From assembly GCF_014217835.1 (NCBI RefSeq), contig NZ_CP055263.1, positions 5,149,501 through 5,213,500 on the forward strand: a DNA stretch of 64,000 bases, given 5' to 3'. The stretch is from Metabacillus sp. KUDC1714 (GTDB lineage: Bacteria > Bacillota > Bacilli > Bacillales > Bacillaceae). This document shows positions 26,958-34,991 of the stretch, one piece after another. The position numbers and the translations under genes are program-made. The notes under the pieces are model-generated. The model ran no database searches. It saw only the letters and a program-made list of their open reading frames with translations, and had not been told where the DNA came from. Numbering within the stretch: the stretch's first letter is position 1; every line of letters starts with the position of its first letter.

Positions 26958-27174
26958 GGCTGTTTTCGCAAACTTTGTTGCTTTTAAAATAGTATTGGGT
27001 TGGTTGATTGGCGCTCCAGGATGCTCGCTTTCCGTGGGGCGGGCGATGAGCCTCCTCAGCGCGAAGCGCCTGCTGGGTCTCATCTGTCCCGCTACTCCCA
27101 CAGGAGTCTCGCATATCCGTACCAATCAACCTAATCAGTTTTGTTCAAAAACAACAATCTCTTAGAAAAGAGCC
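26958..27174. mobile_element. 217-bp palindromic MITE-like element with 8-bp target duplication
   Basis: The ends are imperfect inverted repeats: left GGCTGTTTTCGCAAACTTTG, right (complement) GGCTCTTTTCTAAGAGATTG, continuing to a shared GGTTGATTGG. The GC-rich middle folds on itself (GCGGGCGATGAG facing CTCATCTGTCCCGC, and CAGCGCGAAGCGC at the tip). TTTGAAAT directly precedes it (26950-26957) and directly follows it (27175-27182), a perfect 8-bp duplication. It encodes no protein with a ribosome-binding site. A core-deleted relative is at 17269-17420. Confidence 0.85.
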
Positions 27175-27205
27175 TTTGAAATAATAAAATATGGAGGTGC
27201 ATTCC

Positions 27206-28072
27206 TTGGAGCTACGGCAATTAACCTATTTTCTTGAGGTTGCTAAACATAAAAGCATCACTAAAGCGTCTGAAGCATTACATATCTCACAACCAGCATT
27301 AAGTAAAATGATCAAAAGTCTTGAAGAAGAATTAGATATGACACTCATTATCCGTACTAATAAAACGAGTGAGTTAACAGATGGTGGTTTCATTGTGATG
27401 GAATATGCTCAAAAAGTGTTATCACAAATCGATGAAATGTCGATTACGTTAAATGATTTGACTAGTTTAAAAAGAGGTTCGATTAGCATTGGATTACCTC
27501 CAATTATTGGGAGTCTTTACTTTCCAAGTGTCATGGCGGAATTTCATAAAAAATATCCAAATATCTCAATTAATATTACAGAATATGGAGCGGCTAAGGT
27601 TGTTAAAGGTGTAGAGGAGAGTGAATTCGAGCTTGGGGTGGCTGTACTTCCAGTTGATGAAAATGAATTTAACATCTATCCGATTGTCGAGGATGAAATG
27701 AAATTATTAATCCACTTTAACCATAGTCTAGCAAACCGTGATGTCATCTACTTACATGAATTAAAGAATGAAGAATTTATTTTCTATCATGAGGACTTTG
27801 CACTACATGATATTATGTGGAAAAAATTCATTGCTGAAGGATTTGAGCCTAAAATATTATTTAAAAGTTCGCAATGGGATTTTATGTCTGAAATGGTTGG
27901 TGCAAATCTAGGGGTAACGATCTTACCTGAATCCATTTGTAATCGAGTTGAGAACAAGCAAGTTAAAATTATGAATTTGGAACCTGTTACACCATGGAAT
28001 TTAGCTGTTATTACAAAGAAAAATAAGTATATTTCTTATGCAGCAAGAACATTTATTGAATTTTTCCTTTGA
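27206..28072 (+). CDS. LysR-family regulator of the cid operon (CidR-like)
   Basis: About 288 residues. The N-terminal winged helix is ELRQLTYFLEVAKHKSITKASEALHISQPALSKMIKSLEEEL, and the effector domain starts near residue 90. I prefer the TTG at 27206 as start because GGAGGTG lies six bases upstream; the ATG at 27191 comes before that ribosome-binding site. It is followed in the same direction by cidA and cidB, as ywbI is by ywbH-ywbG in B. subtilis, where LysR-type CidR proteins activate the operon in response to pyruvate or acetate overflow. Confidence 0.88.
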   Translation: MELRQLTYFLEVAKHKSITKASEALHISQPALSKMIKSLEEELDMTLIIRTNKTSELTDGGFIVMEYAQKVLSQIDEMSITLNDLTSLKRGSISIGLPPIIGSLYFPSVMAEFHKKYPNISINITEYGAAKVVKGVEESEFELGVAVLPVDENEFNIYPIVEDEMKLLIHFNHSLANRDVIYLHELKNEEFIFYHEDFALHDIMWKKFIAEGFEPKILFKSSQWDFMSEMVGANLGVTILPESICNRVENKQVKIMNLEPVTPWNLAVITKKNKYISYAARTFIEFFL

Positions 28073-28080
28073 GCTTCATT

Positions 28081-28095
28081 ATAACTAAAAGTTAT
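28081..28095 (+). promoter_or_regulatory. LysR-type operator upstream of cidA
   Basis: ATAACT-AAA-AGTTAT is a 15-bp dyad with T-N11-A spacing, the general LysR binding pattern. It begins 9 bp after the lysR stop and about 140 bp before cidA, where an activator of cidA would bind. Confidence 0.65.
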
Positions 28096-28155
28096 GCAGG
28101 CGATAAAAATTATGTATTATACGAATAACAAAAAGCATAGTAATATGTCTTTATC

Positions 28156-28222
28156 AACCAAAACAAACTGGTTATTAAGGAGCTTTTACTATGCTCCTTC
28201 CTCAGTAAAGGAAGGATTTTTT
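28156..28222 (+). promoter_or_regulatory. attenuator-like leader of cidA
   Basis: Three stems can form: AACCA/TGGTT (28156-28173), AAGGAGC/GCTCCTT (28177-28199) and TCCTTCC/GGAAGGA (28195-28216). The second and third share bases 28195-28199 and exclude one another. The third is followed by T6 (28217-28222), so it looks like an intrinsic terminator, and its right arm GGAAGGA is also the cidA ribosome-binding site, nine bases before the ATG. Confidence 0.55.
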
Positions 28223-28224
28223 AT

Positions 28225-28593
28225 ATGAAAATGATCACAATTATTTTACAAATTTTATTTATCCATTTGTTTCTTTTTATTGGTGCGACTGTGAAGTCAT
28301 TCATTTCAATCCCTCTCCCTGCCTCAATGATTGGATTGGTTTTCCTTTTAGGAGCATTGTTTTTTAAAATTGTGAAACTCGAATGGATTGAAAAAGGCGG
28401 CAACTGGTTATTAGCAGAATTGCTCCTTTTTTTCATTCCATCTGCAGTAGGAATTGTTAATTATGATGAGATATTAAGTTGGCAAGGAATTGAAACAGTG
28501 GTATTAATTGGCTTAAGTACCTTTATTGTTATGGCTGCGACTGCATATACATCTGATTTTATTCATAAGAGAAAAAGTCGTGTATCAGGATGA
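28225..28593 (+). CDS. cidA: CidA/LrgA-family holin-like protein
   Basis: A 122-residue membrane protein with four helices (about 4-24, 30-48, 60-78, 88-108) and the family pattern FISIPLPASMIGLVFLLGALFF followed by LLAELLLFFIPSAVGIVNY. CidA/LrgA proteins act with the CidB/LrgB partner in the membrane. They were described as holin and antiholin in staphylococcal autolysis, and as pyruvate transporters in the Bacillus paralogue PftAB. Its stop overlaps the cidB start by four bases (ATGA), so translation is coupled. The ribosome-binding site lies in the leader hairpin described separately. Confidence 0.92.
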   Translation: MKMITIILQILFIHLFLFIGATVKSFISIPLPASMIGLVFLLGALFFKIVKLEWIEKGGNWLLAELLLFFIPSAVGIVNYDEILSWQGIETVVLIGLSTFIVMAATAYTSDFIHKRKSRVSG

Positions 28594-29285
28594 GTATTCT
28601 TTTATTTACGGTTATCACATTTATCATTTACAAGCTTACAAAATTCAGTTATAAAAAATGGACTTTTCCACTTTTCCACCCATTATTAATTTGTCCTATT
28701 TTCATAATCATTTTAATCTACTTATTTCATATACCTGCTAATCATTATGCACAAGGATCTAAGTGGATAACACATATGTTAGGACCTGCAACAGTAGCTT
28801 TCGCCATCCCGATTTATAAACATTTCCACTTAGTGAAAAAATATATCGGAAATATTGTTTTAAGTGTAACTGTAGGGACATTAGTTGCGATCTTCTCAAC
28901 CTTCGCTTTGTCAATGTTGCTTAACTTAAATTCTGAATTTATTATTAGTATCATACCCAGATCTATTACTACCCCGATTGCGATTGAAGTGTCAAAAGAA
29001 ATCGGTGGTCTACCAACGTTAACAACAATTTTTGTTATCCTAACTGGAATTATAGGTGGGATAATTGGCCCGTTTGAAATTAAATGGTTATCGATAAAAT
29101 CACCAATTGCAAAAGGCTTAGCTTTAGGTATGAGTGCACATGGAGTTGGTACATCAAAAGCAATGGAATACGGTGAGCAAGAAGCGACATTTTCCACGCT
29201 TGCGATGATCTTTGCTGCATGGATTACGATGGCTTGGGGCAGCTTGCTGATTCCGTTTTTAATCAATCTTGCCCATATTAATTGA
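28590..29285 (+). CDS. cidB: CidB/LrgB-family protein
   Basis: The 231-residue membrane protein shows the LrgB signature SIIPRSITTPIAIEVSKEIGG at about 125 and LALGMSAHGVGTSKAMEYGEQEATFSTLAM near 175, with about seven helices. It is the partner of CidA and follows it with a four-base overlap. It is the last gene of the operon; inverted repeats and a terminator follow. Confidence 0.92.
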   Translation: MSILLFTVITFIIYKLTKFSYKKWTFPLFHPLLICPIFIIILIYLFHIPANHYAQGSKWITHMLGPATVAFAIPIYKHFHLVKKYIGNIVLSVTVGTLVAIFSTFALSMLLNLNSEFIISIIPRSITTPIAIEVSKEIGGLPTLTTIFVILTGIIGGIIGPFEIKWLSIKSPIAKGLALGMSAHGVGTSKAMEYGEQEATFSTLAMIFAAWITMAWGSLLIPFLINLAHIN

Positions 29286-29348
29286 TCAGAAGATATGTTT
29301 ATATGAACAAAAGCTCAGGACGCCTTGATCAGTCTCAGGCAATTAAGC

Positions 29349-29396
29349 TAATTTAGAATAGAAGGCGTTCTTTGCCTTCAAATCTAAATTAGCTAG
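29349..29396. repeat. inverted repeat after cidB
   Basis: AGCTAATTTAGAAT faces ATCTAAATTAGCT, and AAGGC faces GCCTT inside, forming a two-part hairpin 65 bp after cidB. A further small dyad, CCTAG/CTAGG, follows. The role is unknown; with the terminator at 29471 it makes this 300-bp gap dense in secondary structure and free of genes. Confidence 0.6.
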
Positions 29397-29470
29397 ACCC
29401 TAGAGGGCTAGGCGCTGGATGTCGTGCGCTTATCCACAGTTCAAGAATTTTAATTTCCTGAACGAAGAAA

Positions 29471-29502
29471 AAAACAGTCTAAATTTAGATTTAGACTGCT
29501 TT
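29471..29502 (+). terminator. terminator, probably bidirectional
   Basis: CAGTCTAAAT and ATTTAGACTG form a 10-bp perfect stem with a four-base loop, with AAAAAAA on the left and CTTTT on the right. It can end the cid operon and minus-strand transcripts. Confidence 0.75.
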
Positions 29503-29591
29503 TCATGTTTAGAGTATGTGTTTTATGAGTGTAAGCAAGATGATTTCTTAGTTGAATTTGCTGTGTAGTTCTTTGATACACAATGCATTCT

Positions 29592-29693
29592 TTAAGATCT
29601 CGTTTTTACTTTTATAAGGGCTGTTCCATAACTATCCATTGATTTGCCATATTGTTTCATTCCGTTTGAGATGAATTCAATCATTTTTTTCAT
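29592..29693 (-). CDS. possible 33-residue small protein
   Basis: The ATG at 29693 follows GAGGGACGG at slightly long spacing. The product starts MKKMIEFISNGMKQYGKSMD and ends in a basic tail, so it could be an amphipathic helix. The frame extends upstream to 29777 but that part looks non-coding. I do not recognise it and it may be spurious. Confidence 0.35.
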   Translation of the reverse strand: MKKMIEFISNGMKQYGKSMDSYGTALIKVKTRS

Positions 29694-29948
29694 GTTTATC
29701 CGTCCCTCTTCAGCTTTTCCTTTCATTATGTATGTGTTACCTAAAAAATACAAAGTCATTGAAAACGGAAAAAACATTCATGTTAGCGAAAACATTTTTA
29801 TTGTAAGCGTATAAAATATGTGTTTCTCTTATTATATTTCCTGTTTACTTTGTTTTTCATCCTAATCCGTGTAATCGAAGAAGACACATCTCCTTCGATT
29901 AACTCTAGTACATATAGATAATATTTACAAAAAAGTTTTAACCTAAAT

Positions 29949-30140
29949 TTATATCTCCCGTTGATCACAGTAGGTATCAATTAGCTGTTCAATTTGCTCA
30001 AGCTGAGGAAATTCTCCCGAAAAGGTGAATTTTATTTCTTCTAGAAATTCTCCTTTGTTATATACATGAATAGCTCCTTTTTGGTTAATGACACTATACT
30101 CGGGCTCAAACCTATAGCCATTCCGTTCCACTGCACCCAT
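29949..30140 (-). CDS. DUF5370 family protein (YbxH-like)
   Basis: The 63-residue protein begins MGAVERNGYRFEPEYSVINQ and continues KGAIHVYNKGEFLEEIKFTF, then ends with a helix EQIEQLIDTYC. This matches what I recall of the DUF5370/YbxH proteins of Bacillus. The function is unknown. It stands alone; GGAG lies 11 bases before the ATG, a rather long spacing. Confidence 0.7.
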   Translation of the reverse strand: MGAVERNGYRFEPEYSVINQKGAIHVYNKGEFLEEIKFTFSGEFPQLEQIEQLIDTYCDQREI

Positions 30141-30295
30141 TTCTTAAACAACTCCTTAACTCTAAATATTGTTCACCATTACTATTTCACGAATGTACTT
30201 ATAAAACTCTTATAATGCCAATAATTATTATGCTTCAGAAATAATCGGGATAATAACTTTTATACAAGAATTAAGTTGATTTTAGAGGTTATGGC

Positions 30296-30382
30296 CTATT
30301 CCCTTAAATGCTTTAATTTATCTGGATTTCTAATAATGAAAATCTTCTGGATATGATCTCCATCAATAACATCAATAAATAA
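30296..30382 (-). pseudogene. C-terminal remnant of a SigJ-like sigma-70 factor
   Basis: Reading the minus strand into the TAG at 30296-30298 gives IDVIDGDHIQKIFIIRNPDK followed by LKHLRE. This is the characteristic end of sigma-70 factors of the SigJ type that carry a SnoaL-like C-terminal domain, where (I/V)xRNPDKLxHL closes the protein. In frame upstream the reading meets the azoR terminator and then its stop, so only about 28 codons remain. It looks like debris left when azoR or its flank was placed here. Confidence 0.55.
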
Positions 30383-30400
30383 AGCCAACAATTGTTGGCT
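30383..30400 (-). terminator. terminator of azoR
   Basis: AGCCAACAATTGTTGGCT is a perfect 18-bp palindrome 13 bp after the azoR stop, followed on the minus strand by TTTATTTATT. Confidence 0.65.
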
Positions 30401-30413
30401 CCGTTAGTCATTC

Positions 30414-31049
30414 TTAAAAAGTATGAGCAATATCTTTAGCTCGTGCAATTGCGTTTGCTTTAATTTCTTCTGCTTTGTCAGGCATTGCAGCATGACCTTC
30501 AACAAATAAGCCTTCAAATGAAGGTACTCCGTAGAATTGCATGATAATATTTAAATAGCGGTGACCCATTTCCATTTGAGCTGCAGGTCCTTCTGAATAA
30601 ATTCCTCCACGAGCCTGTATATGTAAAGCCTTTTTATCAGTTAAAAGACCAACTGGTCCTTGGTCTGTATATTTAAATGTTTTGCCAGCCACCGATACTG
30701 AATCTATATACGCTTTCATTACTGGTGGAAAAGAAAAATTCCACAATGGTGTTACAAAAACATATTTATCAGCTGAAATAAATTGTTCACATAGTTCTGA
30801 GAGTCTACTAACTTTTGCTTTCTCATCTGGTGAAAGCTCTTCAAATCCCTTTCCAGATTGAAGTTTACCCCAACCACTAAAAACATCGACATCAATTTGA
30901 GGGATATTTTCTTTATAGAGATCAACATTCACAATCTCATCGTTTGGGTTTGCTTCTTTGTAAGCATCGATAAAAGCTTTTCCTACAGCCATACTGTAAG
31001 ACTGAGTATCATCATGGGGATGAGCTGTTATGTACAATATTTTTGTCAT
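30414..31049 (-). CDS. azoR: FMN-dependent NADH-azoreductase
   Basis: A 211-residue flavodoxin-fold enzyme: [23 protein letters not shown] binds the FMN phosphate, [22 protein letters not shown] and [15 protein letters not shown] complete the FMN and substrate site, and [22 protein letters not shown] is the AzoR C-terminal signature. It reduces quinones and azo compounds with NADH by two-electron transfer. In B. subtilis azoR1 belongs to the YodB regulon, and a YodB-like regulator is present at 3.0 kb. SD GGGAG precedes the ATG. Confidence 0.92.
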   Translation of the reverse strand: MTKILYITAHPHDDTQSYSMAVGKAFIDAYKEANPNDEIVNVDLYKENIPQIDVDVFSGWGKLQSGKGFEELSPDEKAKVSRLSELCEQFISADKYVFVTPLWNFSFPPVMKAYIDSVSVAGKTFKYTDQGPVGLLTDKKALHIQARGGIYSEGPAAQMEMGHRYLNIIMQFYGVPSFEGLFVEGHAAMPDKAEEIKANAIARAKDIAHTF

Positions 31050-31186
31050 TTCGTACTCCCTTTCTTTCTAAGATTGTTCATCCTATTTTGTGTAGTTAAA
31101 TTAGAATATATACTTTATCTTCACTTAACATATATTTAATTCGAGCTAAATTTATATTAAGAATTCAAACAAGCATAACTGCATAT

Positions 31187-31218
31187 AAAAAAAGGATGTA
31201 CTAGTTAAAGTATCATCC
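31187..31218 (-). terminator. terminator of the 44-residue gene
   Basis: GGATG and CATCC (with flanking TACT/AGTA) form a stem, and the minus strand continues in T7. It lies 24 bp after the small gene's stop. Confidence 0.65.
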
Positions 31219-31241
31219 CTTTTTATGTAGTATTAATTCAT

Positions 31242-31376
31242 TTAGTTACTAATATAAGGATTCCCACTTATATTTTTTCTCGTTTCATCAGTTAATTCAA
31301 ATGCTTCTCTTACTTCACTTTCAATTACATCAACGTTTTGAATACTTCCATCATAATGTAGTGGTTTACTTTCCAT
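31242..31376 (-). CDS. 44-residue hypothetical protein
   Basis: The ATG at 31376 is preceded by a perfect GGAGGTG with seven bases of spacing, and the frame ends at 31242 just before a T7 terminator, so this is a compact, well-formed transcription unit. The product begins MESKPLHYDGSIQNVDVIES and ends SGNPYISN; it is acidic, without cysteines or membrane segments. I do not recognise the family. Its position upstream of azoR in the same direction may be chance. Confidence 0.7.
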   Translation of the reverse strand: MESKPLHYDGSIQNVDVIESEVREAFELTDETRKNISGNPYISN

Positions 31377-31631
31377 GTAAATTCACCTCCGTCAATAGTA
31401 GTATATACATTATATTACTAGTTATTTATTCCTATTAACAAGATTTATTTTGAGAATTCTAAAAAATATTTCTTGTTCATAGAGGATAGTAAATAGCTTC
31501 TATTTTTCTACCCATTCTCCTATTTGCTATTAGGTTCGAATTTCATCATAAATTCTCCAGACCATCTATGGAATACTTCAAAAAGCCTTGAAGGAATCCA
31601 AAAAATAAATTAATTATTCTAAAATAATGAA

Positions 31632-32537
31632 TTAATTTTTAAAATGATCTAATCTAGCAAAAAATTCTTGTACAAAATTGTAAAATAATTCTTCTGTAGG
31701 AAGTAATACACGTTGTTTAGGAGTGATGACTCCCACACTTCTCGTTACATTTGGTTCGATCAATGGAATTTTTACGGTTGAGCGTGGAATGTTATCAACT
31801 AAAGTGACTTCTGGCATTAGTGCTACCCCAAGTCCCGCAGAGACTAATCCTTTTAACGCATCAATATCGTCCCCTTCAAAAGCAACATGTGGTGAGAAGC
31901 CTAGTTCGGCACATGCATTAATAACGATTTCACGAAAAACAGTGCCGTTTTGGAGTAAACAAAAAGGGTCATCCTTAAGTTCGCGCAACTTTATAGTCGA
32001 CCTGTTTGCAAGTGGATGATGAATTGGCAAAAGAGCAACAATATTTTCCGTGAATAATATTTTCCGTTTAATCTTCTTCTCATCCATTGGCAATGGACCA
32101 ATTAATGCAAGGTTAAAATCCCCTTTCACCACTCCATCTATTAAGTCTTGGTACAGAGCTTGCTTCAGTTTAAATTTCGCTTCTGGATAGTGCATACGAA
32201 AAGCATAAATCACAGTTGGTAACGTATGTGCTGCCAAACTAATCGGAAAAGCTATTCGAATCGTCCCTTTTTCTGGATCTAAATACTCTTCTACTTCACG
32301 TGTCGCATCATCAATAACATTCATTGCATGTTTCATCCGCTCTAAGAATACTTTTCCAATTGGAGTTAATTTTACTCTTCTTCCTTCTCTAATAAACAGG
32401 TCAACGCCTAATTCGCTTTCTAAATTAAATATCTGTCTACTCACAGAGGATTGTGCCACATGCAGAGCGTCTGCTGCTTCTGTTACATGTTCTCGCATTG
32501 CAACTTCCATAAAATATCTTATTTGTCTAATTTCCAC
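31632..32537 (-). CDS. LysR-family regulator, GltC-like
   Basis: The 301 residues follow the B. subtilis GltC pattern throughout: MEIRQIRYFMEVAMREHVTE, AADALHVAQSSVSRQI, EYLDPEKGTIRIAFPISLA, GDDIDALKGLVSAGLGVALMPE. GltC activates glutamate synthase in B. subtilis and binds glutamate dehydrogenase RocG. Here the gene is divergent from gdhA with 177 bp between starts and a LysR-type dyad close to its own start, so gdhA is the likely target. The effector is probably 2-oxoglutarate or glutamate. Confidence 0.88.
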   Translation of the reverse strand: MEIRQIRYFMEVAMREHVTEAADALHVAQSSVSRQIFNLESELGVDLFIREGRRVKLTPIGKVFLERMKHAMNVIDDATREVEEYLDPEKGTIRIAFPISLAAHTLPTVIYAFRMHYPEAKFKLKQALYQDLIDGVVKGDFNLALIGPLPMDEKKIKRKILFTENIVALLPIHHPLANRSTIKLRELKDDPFCLLQNGTVFREIVINACAELGFSPHVAFEGDDIDALKGLVSAGLGVALMPEVTLVDNIPRSTVKIPLIEPNVTRSVGVITPKQRVLLPTEELFYNFVQEFFARLDHFKN

Positions 32538-32560
32538 AGTTGTTCCCCCAAATTTAATTC

Positions 32561-32575
32561 ATGCGTTAAACGCAT
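32561..32575. promoter_or_regulatory. LysR-type operator between gltC-like gene and gdhA
   Basis: ATGCGTT-A-AACGCAT is a perfect 15-bp dyad with T-N11-A spacing, 24 bp from the regulator's start codon. It suits negative autoregulation and activation of the divergent gdhA. Confidence 0.7.
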
Positions 32576-32675
32576 TAACTTTATCGTTTCTTAATATTGA
32601 TTGGATTATTATTTGATTATAAAATACAGCTTAACAGTAAATCTAATAAAAATTAAAATATTTCAGTCAATATGA

Positions 32676-34097
<1,422 letters not shown>

Positions 34098-34150
34098 TTT
34101 CTCTAAGAATTTGTTTATTTTTTCAACGGATATAATTAGAAATCTTAAGT

Positions 34151-34182
34151 AAGCTAGGAGGACATGTCCTCCTAGCTTTTAA
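34151..34182 (+). terminator. terminator of gdhA
   Basis: AAGCTAGGAGGACA pairs perfectly with TGTCCTCCTAGCTT as a 28-bp palindrome, followed by TTTTAATTTTT. The rest of the gap to ndk (to 34416) shows no gene, only AT-rich promoter sequence with a TTGACA near 34345. Confidence 0.85.
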
Positions 34183-34416
34183 TTTTTCATGTAATATGAA
34201 TAGCCTTTTTCTGCAATTTAAACTATCCTCTAGTTTAATACTATTTTACGATTATCCCCTCTCCACTTACTCATACACTTATTGAATCAATTTAAGCATA
34301 ACTACTTTTTTCTAGCAACCTGTTATATAAATGAGAAAAATTGACATAATGTATACTATAAGATTTAAAAACTACACTAGTATACTAATTTATTTCATTA
34401 TTAACAGGTGATGATT

Positions 34417-34878
34417 ATGCCGATACAGCGTACGTTTATTATGGTGAAGCCTGATGGTGTAAAGCGAGGATTAATTGGTGAAATTATTAAACGTTTTGAG
34501 CAAAAGGGGTTCACATTGTTAAATGCAGAACTTATGACTATTAGTCGTGAAAAAGCTGAATATCATTATATGGAGCTTCAAGATAAACCATTTTTTGGTG
34601 AGTTGGTAGAATTTATTACATCAGACTCTGTTTTTGCAATGGTTTGGGAAGGCGAAAATATTATTGAAGTTTCTCGAAGCATGATTGGAAAAACAAGTCC
34701 TTTAGAAGCACTACCTGGTACAATTCGTGGTGATTTTGCATGTTCCAAAGCGGAAAATGTGATTCATGGCTCTGATTCTCTTTTAAGTGCAGAACGAGAA
34801 ATCGCAAACTTCTTTGACCCGTTATCAATCCGTTCTCTAAATAAAGATTTTCCTTTTGACGAACGTAAATCAGTTTGA
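34417..34878 (+). CDS. ndk: Nucleoside-diphosphate kinase
   Basis: About 153 residues, full length. [20 protein letters not shown] opens the protein, and the active-site histidine is in [21 protein letters not shown]. It balances NTP pools by transferring the gamma phosphate through phosphohistidine. The likely start is the ATG at 34417, six bases after AGGTG; GTG and ATG codons just upstream overlap that site. In many Bacilli ndk lies near menaquinone or chorismate genes; here it is alone. Confidence 0.92.
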   Translation: MPIQRTFIMVKPDGVKRGLIGEIIKRFEQKGFTLLNAELMTISREKAEYHYMELQDKPFFGELVEFITSDSVFAMVWEGENIIEVSRSMIGKTSPLEALPGTIRGDFACSKAENVIHGSDSLLSAEREIANFFDPLSIRSLNKDFPFDERKSV

Positions 34879-34905
34879 ATTAAGACTTGGAAAAGTTATT
34901 GTTAT

Positions 34906-34952
34906 AATGTCTTTAGTTGACCACTTGTTAGAGTTAGCCAACTAAAGACATT
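34906..34952. terminator. terminator between ndk and yoaE
   Basis: AATGTCTTTAGTTG pairs perfectly with CAACTAAAGACATT (14 bp) around a 19-base loop. The genes on both sides converge here. Confidence 0.75.
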
Positions 34953-34991
34953 CTTTATGAAAAAAACGGTAATATATAGAAAAAACAGGTT

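Noticed and set aside
26911..27165. Open frames on both strands within the palindromic element
   Set aside because: They follow from the GC-rich palindrome; overlapping frames in several registers without ribosome-binding sites are not coding.
28814..29266. 150-codon minus-strand frame antisense to cidB
   Set aside because: It is a mirror of the hydrophobic cidB codons; cidB has clear family motifs and a coupled start.
29399..29460. GC-richer stretch after cidB with CTTATCCACAG, considered as an origin or DnaA-box-like site
   Set aside because: Only one loose match to a DnaA box and no cluster or AT-rich unwinding region.
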